Part shown: piece by piece, positions 8,368-16,929 of the stretch
Layout of the letters: every line of letters begins with the position of its first letter
How positions within the stretch are numbered: the stretch's first letter is position 1
Source: Empedobacter stercoris
Lineage (GTDB): Bacteria > Bacteroidota > Bacteroidia > Flavobacteriales > Weeksellaceae
Assembly (NCBI RefSeq): GCF_025244765.1
Contig: NZ_CP104209.1
Span: 2,176,501-2,240,500, forward strand
Length of the DNA stretch: 64,000 bases
Direction of reading: 5' to 3'
Translations under genes and position numbers: made by a program
The notes under the pieces: model-generated
Databases searched by the model: none
Seen by the model: the letters and a program-made list of their open reading frames with translations, nothing else
What the model was told of the DNA's origin: nothing

Positions 8368-8387
8368 CACCCACAATTAAGCAACAT

Positions 8388-8461
8388 TCCTCCTTAGCTC
8401 AGTTGGTTAGAGCATCTGACTGTTAATCAGAGGGTCCTTGGTTCGAGCCCAAGAGGAGGAG
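8388..8461 (+). tRNA. tRNA-Asn (anticodon GTT)
   Basis: Complete 74-nt cloverleaf identical to the copies at 877-950 (minus) and 8520-8593; anticodon loop CTGTTAA. Only 58 bases separate it from the next copy. Confidence 0.97.
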
Positions 8462-8519
8462 CTTTTTTAGTAAAAAGTCAAACAAAGACTTAAAAATAAA
8501 TTTACAAAATATCGGATTT

Positions 8520-8593
8520 TCCTCCTTAGCTCAGTTGGTTAGAGCATCTGACTGTTAATCAGAGGGTCCTTGGTTCGAGCCCAAGAGGAGGAG
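8520..8593 (+). tRNA. tRNA-Asn (anticodon GTT)
   Basis: Second tandem copy, identical over all 74 nt. Together with its terminator it is identical, inverted, to 838-950. Confidence 0.97.
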
Positions 8594-8594
8594 C

Positions 8595-8626
8595 AAAAAA
8601 GACAATCATTACGATTGTCTTTTTTT
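8595..8626. terminator. Terminator after tRNA-Asn pair, also facing meaB
   Basis: AAAAAAGACAATC/GATTGTCTTTTTTT hairpin between the convergent tRNA unit and meaB. Inverse copy of 844-875. Confidence 0.85.
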
Positions 8627-9596
8627 ATTTTATAGTCATTTCAACTGAATGATTGTTTAGCCAATCTTTAGCCATTTCAAAGGCAGAAATGTGTTTGTTT
8701 ACTTCAATTGGATGAGCTTTTAAAGCTTTTAAATAATGTTGATTAATCAAATCAATAGTGTATCGCTCAGCTTGTTTTAGTTGCTGATTTTCTCTATTTG
8801 AACGATAATAATCGTTTTCATTAATAAATGTAAAATAATCTTGGACCAATTCCCATAACTCAGGAACTCCTTTTCCGATTAATCCAGATCCGATAATCGA
8901 TTTTCTTTTCCATTGAGATGCTTTTGTTGGTAAAAACTGTAATGAGCGTACAATATCTAATTTTGCGTCTTTCACTAATTTTTCTTGAAATGAATCGGAT
9001 TTGTTGACAAAAATTAGATCTGCCATTTCCATTATTCCTCGTTTAATCCCTTGTAAATCGTCTCCAGAACCAGGAAGTTGTAGGAAAAGAAAAAGATCTG
9101 AAATCTCGTTTACAAGTGTTTCCGATTGTCCAACTCCAACAGTCTCGATTAAAATATTTTCGAAACCAGCAGCTTCGCATAGTAAAATAGCTTCATAGGT
9201 ACGCGATGTAATTCCGCCTAAAGAGCCATTAGAAGCGCTTGGACGAATGTATGCGTTTTCTTCTCGGGATAGATCTTCCATTCGAGTTTTATCGCCTAAG
9301 ATACTTCCTTTAGACAAAGAGCTACTTGGATCGATTGCAAGAATAGCAACATTTTCTCCTTGTTGAACGATATACTTTCCTAAAGACTCAATAAATGTAC
9401 TTTTTCCAACACCTGGAATTCCTGTAATAGCAATCCTTTTAGATGTTTTGGAAGTGGGTAGTAAGCTAATAACTTGATGTGCTAAATTAAGGTCATCTAA
9501 TCGATTACTTTCCGCAAGTGTAATTGCTCTTGATAAGGCAAATCGATCACCTTCTTTAATTTTTTGTGCAAGTATTTCTGGTTCTATTTTTCGCAT
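8625..9596 (-). CDS. meaB: Methylmalonyl-CoA mutase-associated GTPase MeaB
   Basis: G3E-family GTPase that protects and reactivates B12-dependent methylmalonyl-CoA mutase by gating cofactor loading. The 323-residue protein has the P-loop GIPGVGKST at residues 59-67, the DPSSSLSKGSILGDKTRM segment typical of ArgK/MeaB, ETVGVGQSE and the NKSD base-recognition motif. The mutase genes are not in the window. The coding end overlaps the tRNA-Asn terminator by two bases. Confidence 0.93.
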   Translation of the reverse strand: MRKIEPEILAQKIKEGDRFALSRAITLAESNRLDDLNLAHQVISLLPTSKTSKRIAITGIPGVGKSTFIESLGKYIVQQGENVAILAIDPSSSLSKGSILGDKTRMEDLSREENAYIRPSASNGSLGGITSRTYEAILLCEAAGFENILIETVGVGQSETLVNEISDLFLFLQLPGSGDDLQGIKRGIMEMADLIFVNKSDSFQEKLVKDAKLDIVRSLQFLPTKASQWKRKSIIGSGLIGKGVPELWELVQDYFTFINENDYYRSNRENQQLKQAERYTIDLINQHYLKALKAHPIEVNKHISAFEMAKDWLNNHSVEMTIK

Positions 9597-9768
9597 AAGA
9601 CATAATCTTAAATTAAAGATAGAATCTTAATCAAGAATAAAAAAATATAAAGTTAATTTTGATAGGATATTTTATATAGCTCTTCTATTAATATAGATTT
9701 TAAAAGAAAGGTATAAATTAAGTTACTGGTTGTAAATGAATAGGATATGTTTTTATAAAACAGAATTA
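9597..9768. other. AT-rich spacer, no gene seen
   Basis: Between two minus-strand genes. No ORF or convincing hairpin; it presumably carries the meaB promoter. Confidence 0.4.
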
Positions 9769-10395
9769 TTATTTTTTTTGTTCTTCTTTTATTCTTTTTA
9801 CAAAAACAGAAGGTGATTCGTTCATAATTTGAGTAAAAATAGTGGTAAAAGTACTATGAGAAGTGAATCCACAGTCACTTGCTAAATAACTCACTTTTGT
9901 ATTGATGTACTTCGGTTCATTTTTTAAACGGTTGACGATATAGTTTATTCTTAACTCATTCAAGTAAGTATTAAAAGGTTTTTGCCGATGAGTTTTAATC
10001 ACTTCAGAAAGGTATTTCGTATTTGTTTTAAACTGTTTTGATAGTACAGCAAGATTTATGTCCTTTTTGATAAAATCATTATTTTTCTCAAATTGCTCTA
10101 ACTTTCGTAACAAATCGTTTTCTGTTTTTGAGGAGATACTCAGATTACTAACGATTTTTTCTTTCCGTATATCTTGTTGTGGAGTAGATTCAGATTCTGT
10201 ATTTCCTGTTGATTTAATTTCTACAATTTTTTTAGCAGCAACTTCGTTCTTTACAGTTTTTATTTTATCATTATTCGTACTTAACTCAATCTCTTGAATA
10301 ATTTTATTTTTTTTATTTTTTGAGATAAAGTAAATAATTAAGCCTAAAATGATTAAAGCTGAAATAACGAAAGAAATGATTATCCAATTGTCCAT
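9769..10395 (-). CDS. Membrane-anchored AraC-type transcriptional regulator
   Basis: 208 residues: one N-terminal membrane helix (about 5-24), a charged linker, then an AraC/XylS helix-turn-helix domain (about 105-203) with INLAVLSKQFKTNTKYLSEVIKTHRQKPFNTYLNELR and the second HTH VSYLASDCGFTSHSTFTTIFTQIMNESPSVF. The layout equals the C-terminal end of the Bacteroidota TPR-membrane-helix-AraC regulators but without the TPR part, so it may be a shortened relative. Target genes are unknown; the neighbouring feo operon is on the same strand but separated by a terminator. Confidence 0.85.
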   Translation of the reverse strand: MDNWIIISFVISALIILGLIIYFISKNKKNKIIQEIELSTNNDKIKTVKNEVAAKKIVEIKSTGNTESESTPQQDIRKEKIVSNLSISSKTENDLLRKLEQFEKNNDFIKKDINLAVLSKQFKTNTKYLSEVIKTHRQKPFNTYLNELRINYIVNRLKNEPKYINTKVSYLASDCGFTSHSTFTTIFTQIMNESPSVFVKRIKEEQKK

Positions 10396-10504
10396 TTTGT
10401 AAAATATAATTCCGAATAAATGAAATAAAACTAATTAGAAATCAATAAAATAATTGATAAATACTAATTCTTTTTAGTGTAAAAATACTCCGAAATTTTG
10501 AAAT

Positions 10505-10536
10505 AAAAAAGGCTAACTTTATGAGTTAGCCTTTTT
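10505..10536 (-). terminator. Terminator of the feo operon
   Basis: GGCTAACT/AGTTAGCC hairpin with A-run (U-tract on the minus strand). The stem includes the last codons and stop of the small Cys-rich protein gene. Confidence 0.75.
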
Positions 10537-10689
10537 CTGAAATTCATTTTTAGTTGGAGAACAGCCACACCCTTTAGAGCAACCTCCTCCTTTTGAACTA
10601 AATGAGTTTCTTATTAATTTAACAATATACCAAATAGCAAATCCAAAAAGAAATGCAATAAAGCCATATTGTATCCAAATATTGTCCAT
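10519..10689 (-). CDS. FeoB-associated Cys-rich membrane protein
   Basis: A 56-residue ORF beginning MDNIWIQYGFIAFLFG: a single membrane helix (about 6-26), then a basic turn and a cysteine/glycine-rich tail GGGCSKGCGCSP (three Cys between residues 37 and 43). This is the layout of the FeoB-associated Cys-rich family (PF12669 type), thought to assist ferrous iron uptake. It begins 4 bases after feoB ends, so it is the third gene of feoA-feoB-X. Its 3' end forms one arm of the operon terminator. Confidence 0.88.
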   Translation of the reverse strand: MDNIWIQYGFIAFLFGFAIWYIVKLIRNSFSSKGGGCSKGCGCSPTKNEFQKKANS

Positions 10690-10693
10690 AGGA

Positions 10694-12793
10694 TTATTTT
10701 AATAAATGATAAGCAATAAATGCAACAATATATGCCAAACCAGTCATAAATCCTGTCTGAATCAGTGTCCATTTCCAAGAATTTGTTTCTCTTTTTACAA
10801 TCGCGATAGTGCTCATACATTGCATTGCGAAAGCGTAGAATAATAACAACGAAACTCCTGTTGCAAGATTATATGCAGGTTCACCTGTATTTTGGTTGAT
10901 TTCTGATTGCATACGATGAAGTAAACGATCTTTTTGACCATCGTCTTCCACATCAACTTCGCCTAAACTATAAACAGTTGACATTGTTCCGACAAATACT
11001 TCACGGGCAGCAAAGGAAGAAATCAAACCAATTCCCATCTTCCAATCATATCCCAACGGTTCTACAACTGGTTCTATAACTGCTCCTAATCTTCCTAAGT
11101 ATGAATGTTCTAATTTATAAGAAGCAATTTCATTGGCTAAATCATCTTCATCCATTTTTGGGTGATGAGCAGTAACTATCTCTTCTGCATTTTTAAATTG
11201 TTCTCCTGGTCCAAATGTTCCTAAAACCCATAGAATAATCGAAATTGCAAATATTATTTTACCAGCATCAATCAAGAAACCTAATGTTTTTTCCCATACA
11301 TTAATTCCAACATTTTTCCAATCAGGAAGTTTGTACGTTGGCATCTCTAAAATCAAGAAACTTTTATGTTTTGCTTTTATAATTAAGTTCAGTAAAATAG
11401 CACTTCCCAAAGCTCCTACAACACCTAATATGTACATCACAAATAAGGCCAAGGCTTGGTAACTGAAACCAAATATTTTTTCGTCAGGAATTACCAAGGC
11501 AATCAGAACGATATAAATAGGCAAACGAGCAGAACACGTCATAAATGGGGTGACAAGTATCGTTAATAAGCGTTCTTTGTCATTTTCGATGTTACGCGCA
11601 GACATAATTGCTGGTACTGCACAAGCAGCGCCCGAGATTAATGGTACAACACTTTTTCCACTTAATCCAAAAGGTTTTAACCATCTATCCATCAAATATA
11701 CAACACGGCTCATGTATCCCGTTTCTTCCATAATCGAAATGAATAAAAACAAAATGGCAATTTGAGGAACAAAAACAGCAATACCTTCTATTCCTGGTAT
11801 TATAGCGCCGCCAACTATTTCATTGATGGGTCCTTCGGGTAAAAAACTAATTACTTTTTCATCAAACCAACCAAACAGGTCTTCAACCATTGTCATTAAT
11901 GGAGCTGACCATGCGTAAACAGCTTGAAAGATTAATAATAAAATCCCTAAAAAGATAACATAACCAAAGACTGGATGAATTAAGATTTTGTCAATTTTAT
12001 CAGTTAAAGTTTCATTTCCTTCGAATTTATAAGAAATGATGGTATTTAATTTCTCCTCTAAAATTTTATTTCGATCTAAAGCTTCTTTTACTTGTAAACG
12101 CTTCGAAATAATAGCGTTTTCTTTTTTTATTGCTTCTAATTTATCTTGCTTCTCTTTTGATAGAAAAGGAACTTCTTTTTGCGATAGATATTGCCAAGCT
12201 TGATAATTAGAATCTAATTGAAATTCATTTTTTACATTCTCTACGACTGAAAGATATTCTTTCGTGATTGCATAATGATTAGTGTAATCGGTTGCTTTTT
12301 TAGTGAAAGCATCTACCAATTCATCGATACCTTCGCTTGTACGAGCGTTTGTTAAGTATATTTTAGTTTGAAGAAAATCTTCTAATTTTGGTAAATCAAT
12401 GTTAAGGCCTTTGCTCTTGATTTCGTCTTTCATGTTAATGACAAAAATCGCAGGAACATCTAAATCTCGAACTTGTTGATACAATAAAATCGAACGTTTT
12501 AAATTTGATGGTTCACCTATAACAATGGCTAAATCAGGATAATGTTTATCGGTTTTGTTTCCTAAAGTTTTGAAAACAATTTCTTCATCCAAAGAACTTG
12601 GATAAATAGTATACGTTCCTGGGAAATCTGTAATGAAAAATTTGTTTCCATTTCGTTCAATATTCCCCTCACGTTTCTCTACCGTCACACCAGGATAATT
12701 TCCTACTTTTTGACGAAGATTTGTAAGCTTATTAAATAACGAAGTTTTACCAACATTTGGGTTACCAATTAAGGCAATTTTATAATGATTCAT
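10694..12793 (-). CDS. feoB: Ferrous iron transporter FeoB
   Basis: Inner-membrane GTPase-coupled Fe(II) permease. 699 residues: G domain with GNPNVGKTSLF at residues 10-20, DFPGTY, and VINMKDE; a helical GDI-like region (about 160-260); then a membrane domain with repeated gate motifs (SGAACAVPAIMSAR near 395 and FAAREVFVGTMSTVYSL near 605). It overlaps the feoA stop by one base (TAATG), indicating translational coupling. Confidence 0.97.
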   Translation of the reverse strand: MNHYKIALIGNPNVGKTSLFNKLTNLRQKVGNYPGVTVEKREGNIERNGNKFFITDFPGTYTIYPSSLDEEIVFKTLGNKTDKHYPDLAIVIGEPSNLKRSILLYQQVRDLDVPAIFVINMKDEIKSKGLNIDLPKLEDFLQTKIYLTNARTSEGIDELVDAFTKKATDYTNHYAITKEYLSVVENVKNEFQLDSNYQAWQYLSQKEVPFLSKEKQDKLEAIKKENAIISKRLQVKEALDRNKILEEKLNTIISYKFEGNETLTDKIDKILIHPVFGYVIFLGILLLIFQAVYAWSAPLMTMVEDLFGWFDEKVISFLPEGPINEIVGGAIIPGIEGIAVFVPQIAILFLFISIMEETGYMSRVVYLMDRWLKPFGLSGKSVVPLISGAACAVPAIMSARNIENDKERLLTILVTPFMTCSARLPIYIVLIALVIPDEKIFGFSYQALALFVMYILGVVGALGSAILLNLIIKAKHKSFLILEMPTYKLPDWKNVGINVWEKTLGFLIDAGKIIFAISIILWVLGTFGPGEQFKNAEEIVTAHHPKMDEDDLANEIASYKLEHSYLGRLGAVIEPVVEPLGYDWKMGIGLISSFAAREVFVGTMSTVYSLGEVDVEDDGQKDRLLHRMQSEINQNTGEPAYNLATGVSLLLFYAFAMQCMSTIAIVKRETNSWKWTLIQTGFMTGLAYIVAFIAYHLLK

Positions 12794-13059
12794 TATTTCT
12801 TTGTTATCAAGATTTTATCGGCTTCGTTTCTTCTTAATGCTAAAACAGACTTGTTCGATACAATACTGATGCAAATAGGACCACCAAAAGGAGCTTTGTT
12901 TTTAACCAGTAAATTAGTACCTGGGACAAAACCCATTTCATAAAATTTTGCAGGAACATCTTCAGTCGTAAAACCAATTACAACAGCTTGTTCACCAATT
13001 TTTAAATCTTTTAAAGAATAATTTTCAACCATCTCTACCAATCTATCTTTGATTTTCAT
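12793..13059 (-). CDS. feoA: Ferrous iron transport protein FeoA
   Basis: Small SH3-like cytoplasmic partner of FeoB. The 88-residue protein has the family core: LKDLKIGEQAVVIGF...PAKFYEMGFVPGTNLLVKNKAPFGGPICISIVSNKSVLALRRNEADKI. First gene of feoA-feoB-Cys-rich protein. No evident Fur box could be confirmed by eye in the 147 bases shared with the divergent rplU promoter region. Confidence 0.94.
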   Translation of the reverse strand: MKIKDRLVEMVENYSLKDLKIGEQAVVIGFTTEDVPAKFYEMGFVPGTNLLVKNKAPFGGPICISIVSNKSVLALRRNEADKILITKK

Positions 13060-13168
13060 TGCAAAGATATGTTATTTTTAATTAATCCAAATAGAAGATA
13101 TGTCATTGTTTTTTCATCTTTCTAACTAAATTTCAATCAATTCAAGTTCTTAAATTCAAAATTTTGAT

Positions 13169-13176
13169 TATCTTTG
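13169..13176 (+). promoter_or_regulatory. -7 box of rplU-rpmA promoter
   Basis: TATCTTTG matches TAnnTTTG, 30 bases before the rplU ATG. No good TTTG at the -33 distance, so moderate confidence. Confidence 0.5.
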
Positions 13177-13206
13177 CACTCAATTTTCATTTATAAACAT
13201 TAATTT

Positions 13207-13512
13207 ATGTACGCAATTGTAGAGATAGCAGGGCTTCAATACAAAGTTGAAAAAGACCAACAATTGTTTGTAAACCGTTTAGCTGGTGAAGCAGGTGACG
13301 AAGTAAAATTCGACCGTGTTTTATTAACAGATAACGGAGCAATCACTGTCGGCGCCCCAGTTATAGACGGAGTTACCGTAGTAGCTAAAATCGTTGAACA
13401 CGTGAAAGGAGACAAAGTAATCGTTTTCAAAAAGAAAAGAAGAAAAGGTTACCAAAAGTCTAACGGTCATCGTCAACAATTCACTAAAATTGAAATTGCT
13501 TCAATCGGTTAA
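13207..13512 (+). CDS. rplU: 50S ribosomal protein L21
   Basis: Large-subunit protein bL21, 101 residues, starting [18 protein letters not shown] and ending with the RNA-binding basic stretch [17 protein letters not shown]. Followed after 43 bases by rpmA, the universal L21-L27 pair. Confidence 0.97.
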   Translation: MYAIVEIAGLQYKVEKDQQLFVNRLAGEAGDEVKFDRVLLTDNGAITVGAPVIDGVTVVAKIVEHVKGDKVIVFKKKRRKGYQKSNGHRQQFTKIEIASIG

Positions 13513-13555
13513 GATTGAGCAGAGATTAATTATTAACTCTTAAAAACAAAACGAA

Positions 13556-13813
13556 ATGGCACATAAGAAAGGGGTCGGAAGTTCGAAAAATGGTCGTGAA
13601 TCACATTCGAAACGTTTAGGTGTTAAAATTTTTGGTGGACAAGCAGCAATCGCTGGTAACATTATTGTTCGTCAAAGAGGTACTCAACATCATCCTGGTG
13701 ATAATGTAGGAATCGGTAAGGATCACACATTATTCGCTTTAGTTGACGGAAAAGTTGTTTTCACTAAAAAACGTAACGATAGATCTTACGTTTCAGTTGA
13801 ACCATTATCTTAA
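13556..13813 (+). CDS. rpmA: 50S ribosomal protein L27
   Basis: bL27, 85 residues, starting [16 protein letters not shown] with the flexible tail that reaches the peptidyl-transferase centre, then [24 protein letters not shown]. The protein begins directly with the mature MAHKKG form, so no cleaved N-terminal extension. Second gene of the rplU operon. Confidence 0.98.
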   Translation: MAHKKGVGSSKNGRESHSKRLGVKIFGGQAAIAGNIIVRQRGTQHHPGDNVGIGKDHTLFALVDGKVVFTKKRNDRSYVSVEPLS

Positions 13814-13846
13814 TTGATAATTCGACAGCGAAAACGCTAACAATAT

Positions 13847-13878
13847 AAAAGCTCGAACTTATTAGTTCGAGCTTTTTT
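13847..13878. terminator. Terminator of rplU-rpmA, bidirectional
   Basis: AAAAGCTCGAACT/AGTTCGAGCTTTTTT hairpin, loop TATT, between rpmA and a convergent small gene. Confidence 0.85.
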
Positions 13879-14080
13879 GTTTTTTTATTGTAATTAATAC
13901 AAATGAAATTATTAAGATTAAAATACCTAAACAAAATATAGGGAGCCAAAAAACAAGTGAAATTTCTGAAAGCTTTATTTCAAATTTACTATAATTACCT
14001 CTTGCTGCAAACATTGCAATCGCATAAATAAGCATTAGAATTGATAAAGATAACAACCCAATTCCTGTTTTGAATAGCAT
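13862..14080 (-). CDS. Small two-helix membrane protein, unknown
   Basis: 72 residues with two hydrophobic helices (about 7-27 and 42-66) joined by a charged segment GNYSKFEIKLSEISL, ending in a basic tail KKQKSSN. I do not recognise a family. ATG at 14080; the stop lies inside the shared terminator hairpin. Gene-like composition and clean membrane topology support it being real, but there is no further evidence. Confidence 0.5.
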   Translation of the reverse strand: MLFKTGIGLLSLSILMLIYAIAMFAARGNYSKFEIKLSEISLVFWLPIFCLGILILIISFVLITIKKQKSSN

Positions 14081-14140
14081 TTTATTTATTTTTTAGACAT
14101 AATTATTAATAATAATCTAAATTACAACTTATTTCAAACT

Positions 14141-14170
14141 AAAAAAGCATCCAATTTCTTGAATGCTTTT
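14141..14170 (-). terminator. Terminator of the thioesterase-thiL unit
   Basis: AAAAGCAT/ATGCTTTT hairpin with flanking T-tract on the minus strand, about 90 bases after the thiL stop. Confidence 0.6.
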
Positions 14171-14262
14171 GATTTTATATTTTGATGAGAAGCTTCATTT
14201 CGACAAGCTCAATGCCAGCTTCTTTTAAAATTCTCACGTTTTCGAATTAACTAATTCGTTAA

Positions 14263-15321
14263 TTAACTTTCGTCTTCCGTTTCAACTCCCCAACCTTGTG
14301 CAGTCAACGGAACCATTTGTTCGCTTCCGCGAGTAATCAAATAGTTTTCTTCGTTTTTACCAGTTACATGTCCAATTACCGTTAAATGTGGGTTTCCTTT
14401 TATTTTCTCAAAATCTTTTTGATCAATTGTAAACAACAATTCATAATCTTCTCCACCGCTTAAAGCGCATGTAATTGGATTGATTTTGAATTCTTCGGCA
14501 GTGCGAATGACAACAGAATCTAACGGAATTTTTTCTTCGTAAATATTGATTCCAACGCCACTTTCTTTTGAGAGATGAATAATCTCAGACGATAATCCAT
14601 CCGAAATATCAATCATAGAAGTTGGTTTAACTTTTAATTCTTTCAAAAGATTGATGATATCTAATCTCGCTTCAGGTTTTAACTGTCTTTCAATTAAATA
14701 GGAATAGTTTTCAAAATCAGGTTGATTGTTTGGATTTACTTTCGATACTTGAGCTTCGCGTTCCAAAACCTGTAGACCAAGGAAAGATGCACCTAAATCA
14801 CCAGAAAGTACAACCAAATCATTTTCTTTTGCTCCACTTCTGTACGCCAAATCTTTTTCAGGAGCCGAGCCAATTGCGGTCATACTTAGTACAAGACCAC
14901 TAACAGAAGAAGTGGTGTCACCACCAACGATATCGATTTTGTATTTGTCACATGCGTATTTCATACCATTGTAAATTTCATCAACAGCTTCTATCGTAAA
15001 ACGATTTGAGATTGCCATAGAAACCAAAATTTGTTTTGGAATAGCATTCATTGCCAAGATATCACTAATTGCAGTTACAACAGCTTTATATCCCAAATGA
15101 CGCAAAGGCATGTACGACCAACTAAAGTTAATACCTTCTACCAACATGTCTGTTGATACAACAATTTTGTCCTTTTTGTAATCAAGAACAGCAGCATCGT
15201 CGCCAATTCCTTTGATAGAGCTTTCTAACTTGATTGGAAAACCTTCTTTAATTTGATGAATTAAACCAAATTCACCGATTTCGGCTAAACTTGTTTTTGA
15301 AATGTTTTTATCTTCTAACAT
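14263..15321 (-). CDS. thiL: Thiamine-monophosphate kinase
   Basis: Phosphorylates thiamine phosphate to the cofactor thiamine diphosphate. 352 residues of the AIR-synthase/ThiL fold: GEFGLIHQI, IGDDAAVLD (metal/ATP-binding aspartates), STDMLVEGINF, KAVVTAISDILAMNA, VGGDTTSS, MIDISDGLSSEI and CALSGGEDYELLFT. It lies 4 bases after the thioesterase gene, so the two are co-transcribed. A TPP riboswitch controls a different locus in the window (42.1 kb). Confidence 0.95.
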   Translation of the reverse strand: MLEDKNISKTSLAEIGEFGLIHQIKEGFPIKLESSIKGIGDDAAVLDYKKDKIVVSTDMLVEGINFSWSYMPLRHLGYKAVVTAISDILAMNAIPKQILVSMAISNRFTIEAVDEIYNGMKYACDKYKIDIVGGDTTSSVSGLVLSMTAIGSAPEKDLAYRSGAKENDLVVLSGDLGASFLGLQVLEREAQVSKVNPNNQPDFENYSYLIERQLKPEARLDIINLLKELKVKPTSMIDISDGLSSEIIHLSKESGVGINIYEEKIPLDSVVIRTAEEFKINPITCALSGGEDYELLFTIDQKDFEKIKGNPHLTVIGHVTGKNEENYLITRGSEQMVPLTAQGWGVETEDES

Positions 15322-15325
15322 GATT

Positions 15326-15832
15326 TTATTTTTGATTGAAAATTGAAGGATCTATATTTTCTGAACGAAAAGGTAAATTGATAATGTCTTGTTTTGACAT
15401 TGCTTTGATTGTTTGTCCTTCAAATGATTTTTTAATATTTTCGACCATTTCAGTTGGTGGTGCCTGCATTTTTCTTTTCGACATCGAAAACCAAACACCT
15501 GTCAATTCAGAATGGCAAAGATGTACTCCATCTTGGTTATACAAATTGTGAATAAATTGATAAATCATTCCATCTTCTGACATTCCACCAATTTCTACCG
15601 AAATATAAATTTCTTCACCTTCCATAGCTTCCTTAAAAAATGAAAATTGTTCGTGTAAAATTGCTGGACCAATACCATATTCAGCTAAGTTATTCATCGA
15701 AACACCAAAATCTCTTAAAAAAGCAATTCGAGCAAAGCTTGTGAAATTCATATATGAAGCATTCGCTAAATGACGATTAGCGTCTAAATCTGACCATCGA
15801 ACAATGGTTTTCTGGAAATATTTATTATTCAT
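15326..15832 (-). CDS. Acyl-CoA thioesterase (4HBT hotdog)
   Basis: 168 residues with a hotdog fold: VRWSDLDANRHLANASYMNFTSFARIAFL includes the 4HBT-type catalytic Asp region and helix, followed by strands such as EEIYISVEIGGM and LCHSELTGVWFSM. Substrate is unknown; the FadM/YbgC-like group hydrolyses medium- or long-chain acyl-CoA. First gene of a pair with thiL. Confidence 0.82.
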   Translation of the reverse strand: MNNKYFQKTIVRWSDLDANRHLANASYMNFTSFARIAFLRDFGVSMNNLAEYGIGPAILHEQFSFFKEAMEGEEIYISVEIGGMSEDGMIYQFIHNLYNQDGVHLCHSELTGVWFSMSKRKMQAPPTEMVENIKKSFEGQTIKAMSKQDIINLPFRSENIDPSIFNQK

Positions 15833-15994
15833 GAATTGAAATTTATGAAGTGCAAAGTTACGGATAAGAATTTATTCAAAAATGAATATATTTTTAATCA
15901 GCTTAAATTAAAAAAACACAATAATATTTAACTTCAAATTAATTTTACACGCTATTTATTTCGTATATTTAGGGAGCTAATAAAGAGATAGATT

Positions 15995-16822
15995 ATGAAA
16001 AAAATATTATTTCCAACCGACTTTTCCGAGACAGCAAATAACGCATTTTTGTATGCGTTGAATTTGGCAGAAAATCAAAATGCAGAGTTGTATATTTTAC
16101 ACGCCTTTCAATATCCAATTGTGAATGCAGGAATTGATGCTGGCATTTTACAAAATGTATATGATACCATTGAATTGAATAAATTTGAAAATCTAAAAGA
16201 TCACATTCCTTTTCTTAGAAAATTAGCAGGGGATAATGGTTTTGGTGACGTGGAAATGAAATTTTTTATTAAAGAAGGGATGCTTTCATTCGTTTTACCA
16301 AATTTTATAGAAGAAGAGAAAGTTGATTTTGTAGTGATGGGAACAACAGGAAATACAGGATTTGATAAAGTACTTTTTGGTTCGAATACGATGAATGCAA
16401 TTAAACATTTGAAAATTCCAGTTTTGAGTGTTCCGCATGGATATGAATATAAAGGAATAAAAAGCATCGGTTTTACAACAATTTTTGAAGATAAGGACCG
16501 TAAAGCCTTAGATTATTTAACAGAAATTGCATATCGATACAAAGCCAAAGTTCATTGTTTACATGTTTCTAAAGATGGAAATTACGATGTCCCTACGCTT
16601 AATCATTGGAAAGAATATTACAAAGACGAACCTGTAGATTTTTCTATTTATACAGCAGACGAATCTGTTGATGCAGTTTTAGAATTTATAAAAGAAGAAA
16701 AAATTGATTTATTAACAGTGGTAAGTCGCAATAAAGGATTTTTCGAGAAATTATTTTCACCAAGTTTTACCAAAACAATTCTTTCTCAAAATAAAGTACC
16801 ATTATTTGTTTTTCACGAATAG
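15995..16822 (+). CDS. Universal stress protein, two UspA domains
   Basis: 275 residues: N-terminal UspA domain (about 1-150) with KKILFPTDFSETANNAFLYALNLA and the ATP-binding-like VVMGTTGNTGFDKVLFGSNT, and a more divergent second domain (about 150-275) ending LTVVSRNKGFFEKLFSPSFTKTI. Such tandem-domain proteins bind ATP or adenylated ligands and are induced by stress or growth arrest. A close paralogue follows directly. Confidence 0.92.
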   Translation: MKKILFPTDFSETANNAFLYALNLAENQNAELYILHAFQYPIVNAGIDAGILQNVYDTIELNKFENLKDHIPFLRKLAGDNGFGDVEMKFFIKEGMLSFVLPNFIEEEKVDFVVMGTTGNTGFDKVLFGSNTMNAIKHLKIPVLSVPHGYEYKGIKSIGFTTIFEDKDRKALDYLTEIAYRYKAKVHCLHVSKDGNYDVPTLNHWKEYYKDEPVDFSIYTADESVDAVLEFIKEEKIDLLTVVSRNKGFFEKLFSPSFTKTILSQNKVPLFVFHE

Positions 16823-16843
16823 CGACAATTTTTAGAAAATAAC

Positions 16844-16880
16844 AAAAGCTTAATTATTTTGATAGATTGAGCTTTTTTTT
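16844..16880 (+). terminator. Terminator between the two usp genes
   Basis: AAAAGCTTAA/TTGAGCTTTTTTTT stem with one G-T pair and a strong T-tract. Confidence 0.75.
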
Positions 16881-16929
16881 CGCGTAGAACTAAAATTATT
16901 CGTAACTTTTGTGTACAAAACACAAAAAA

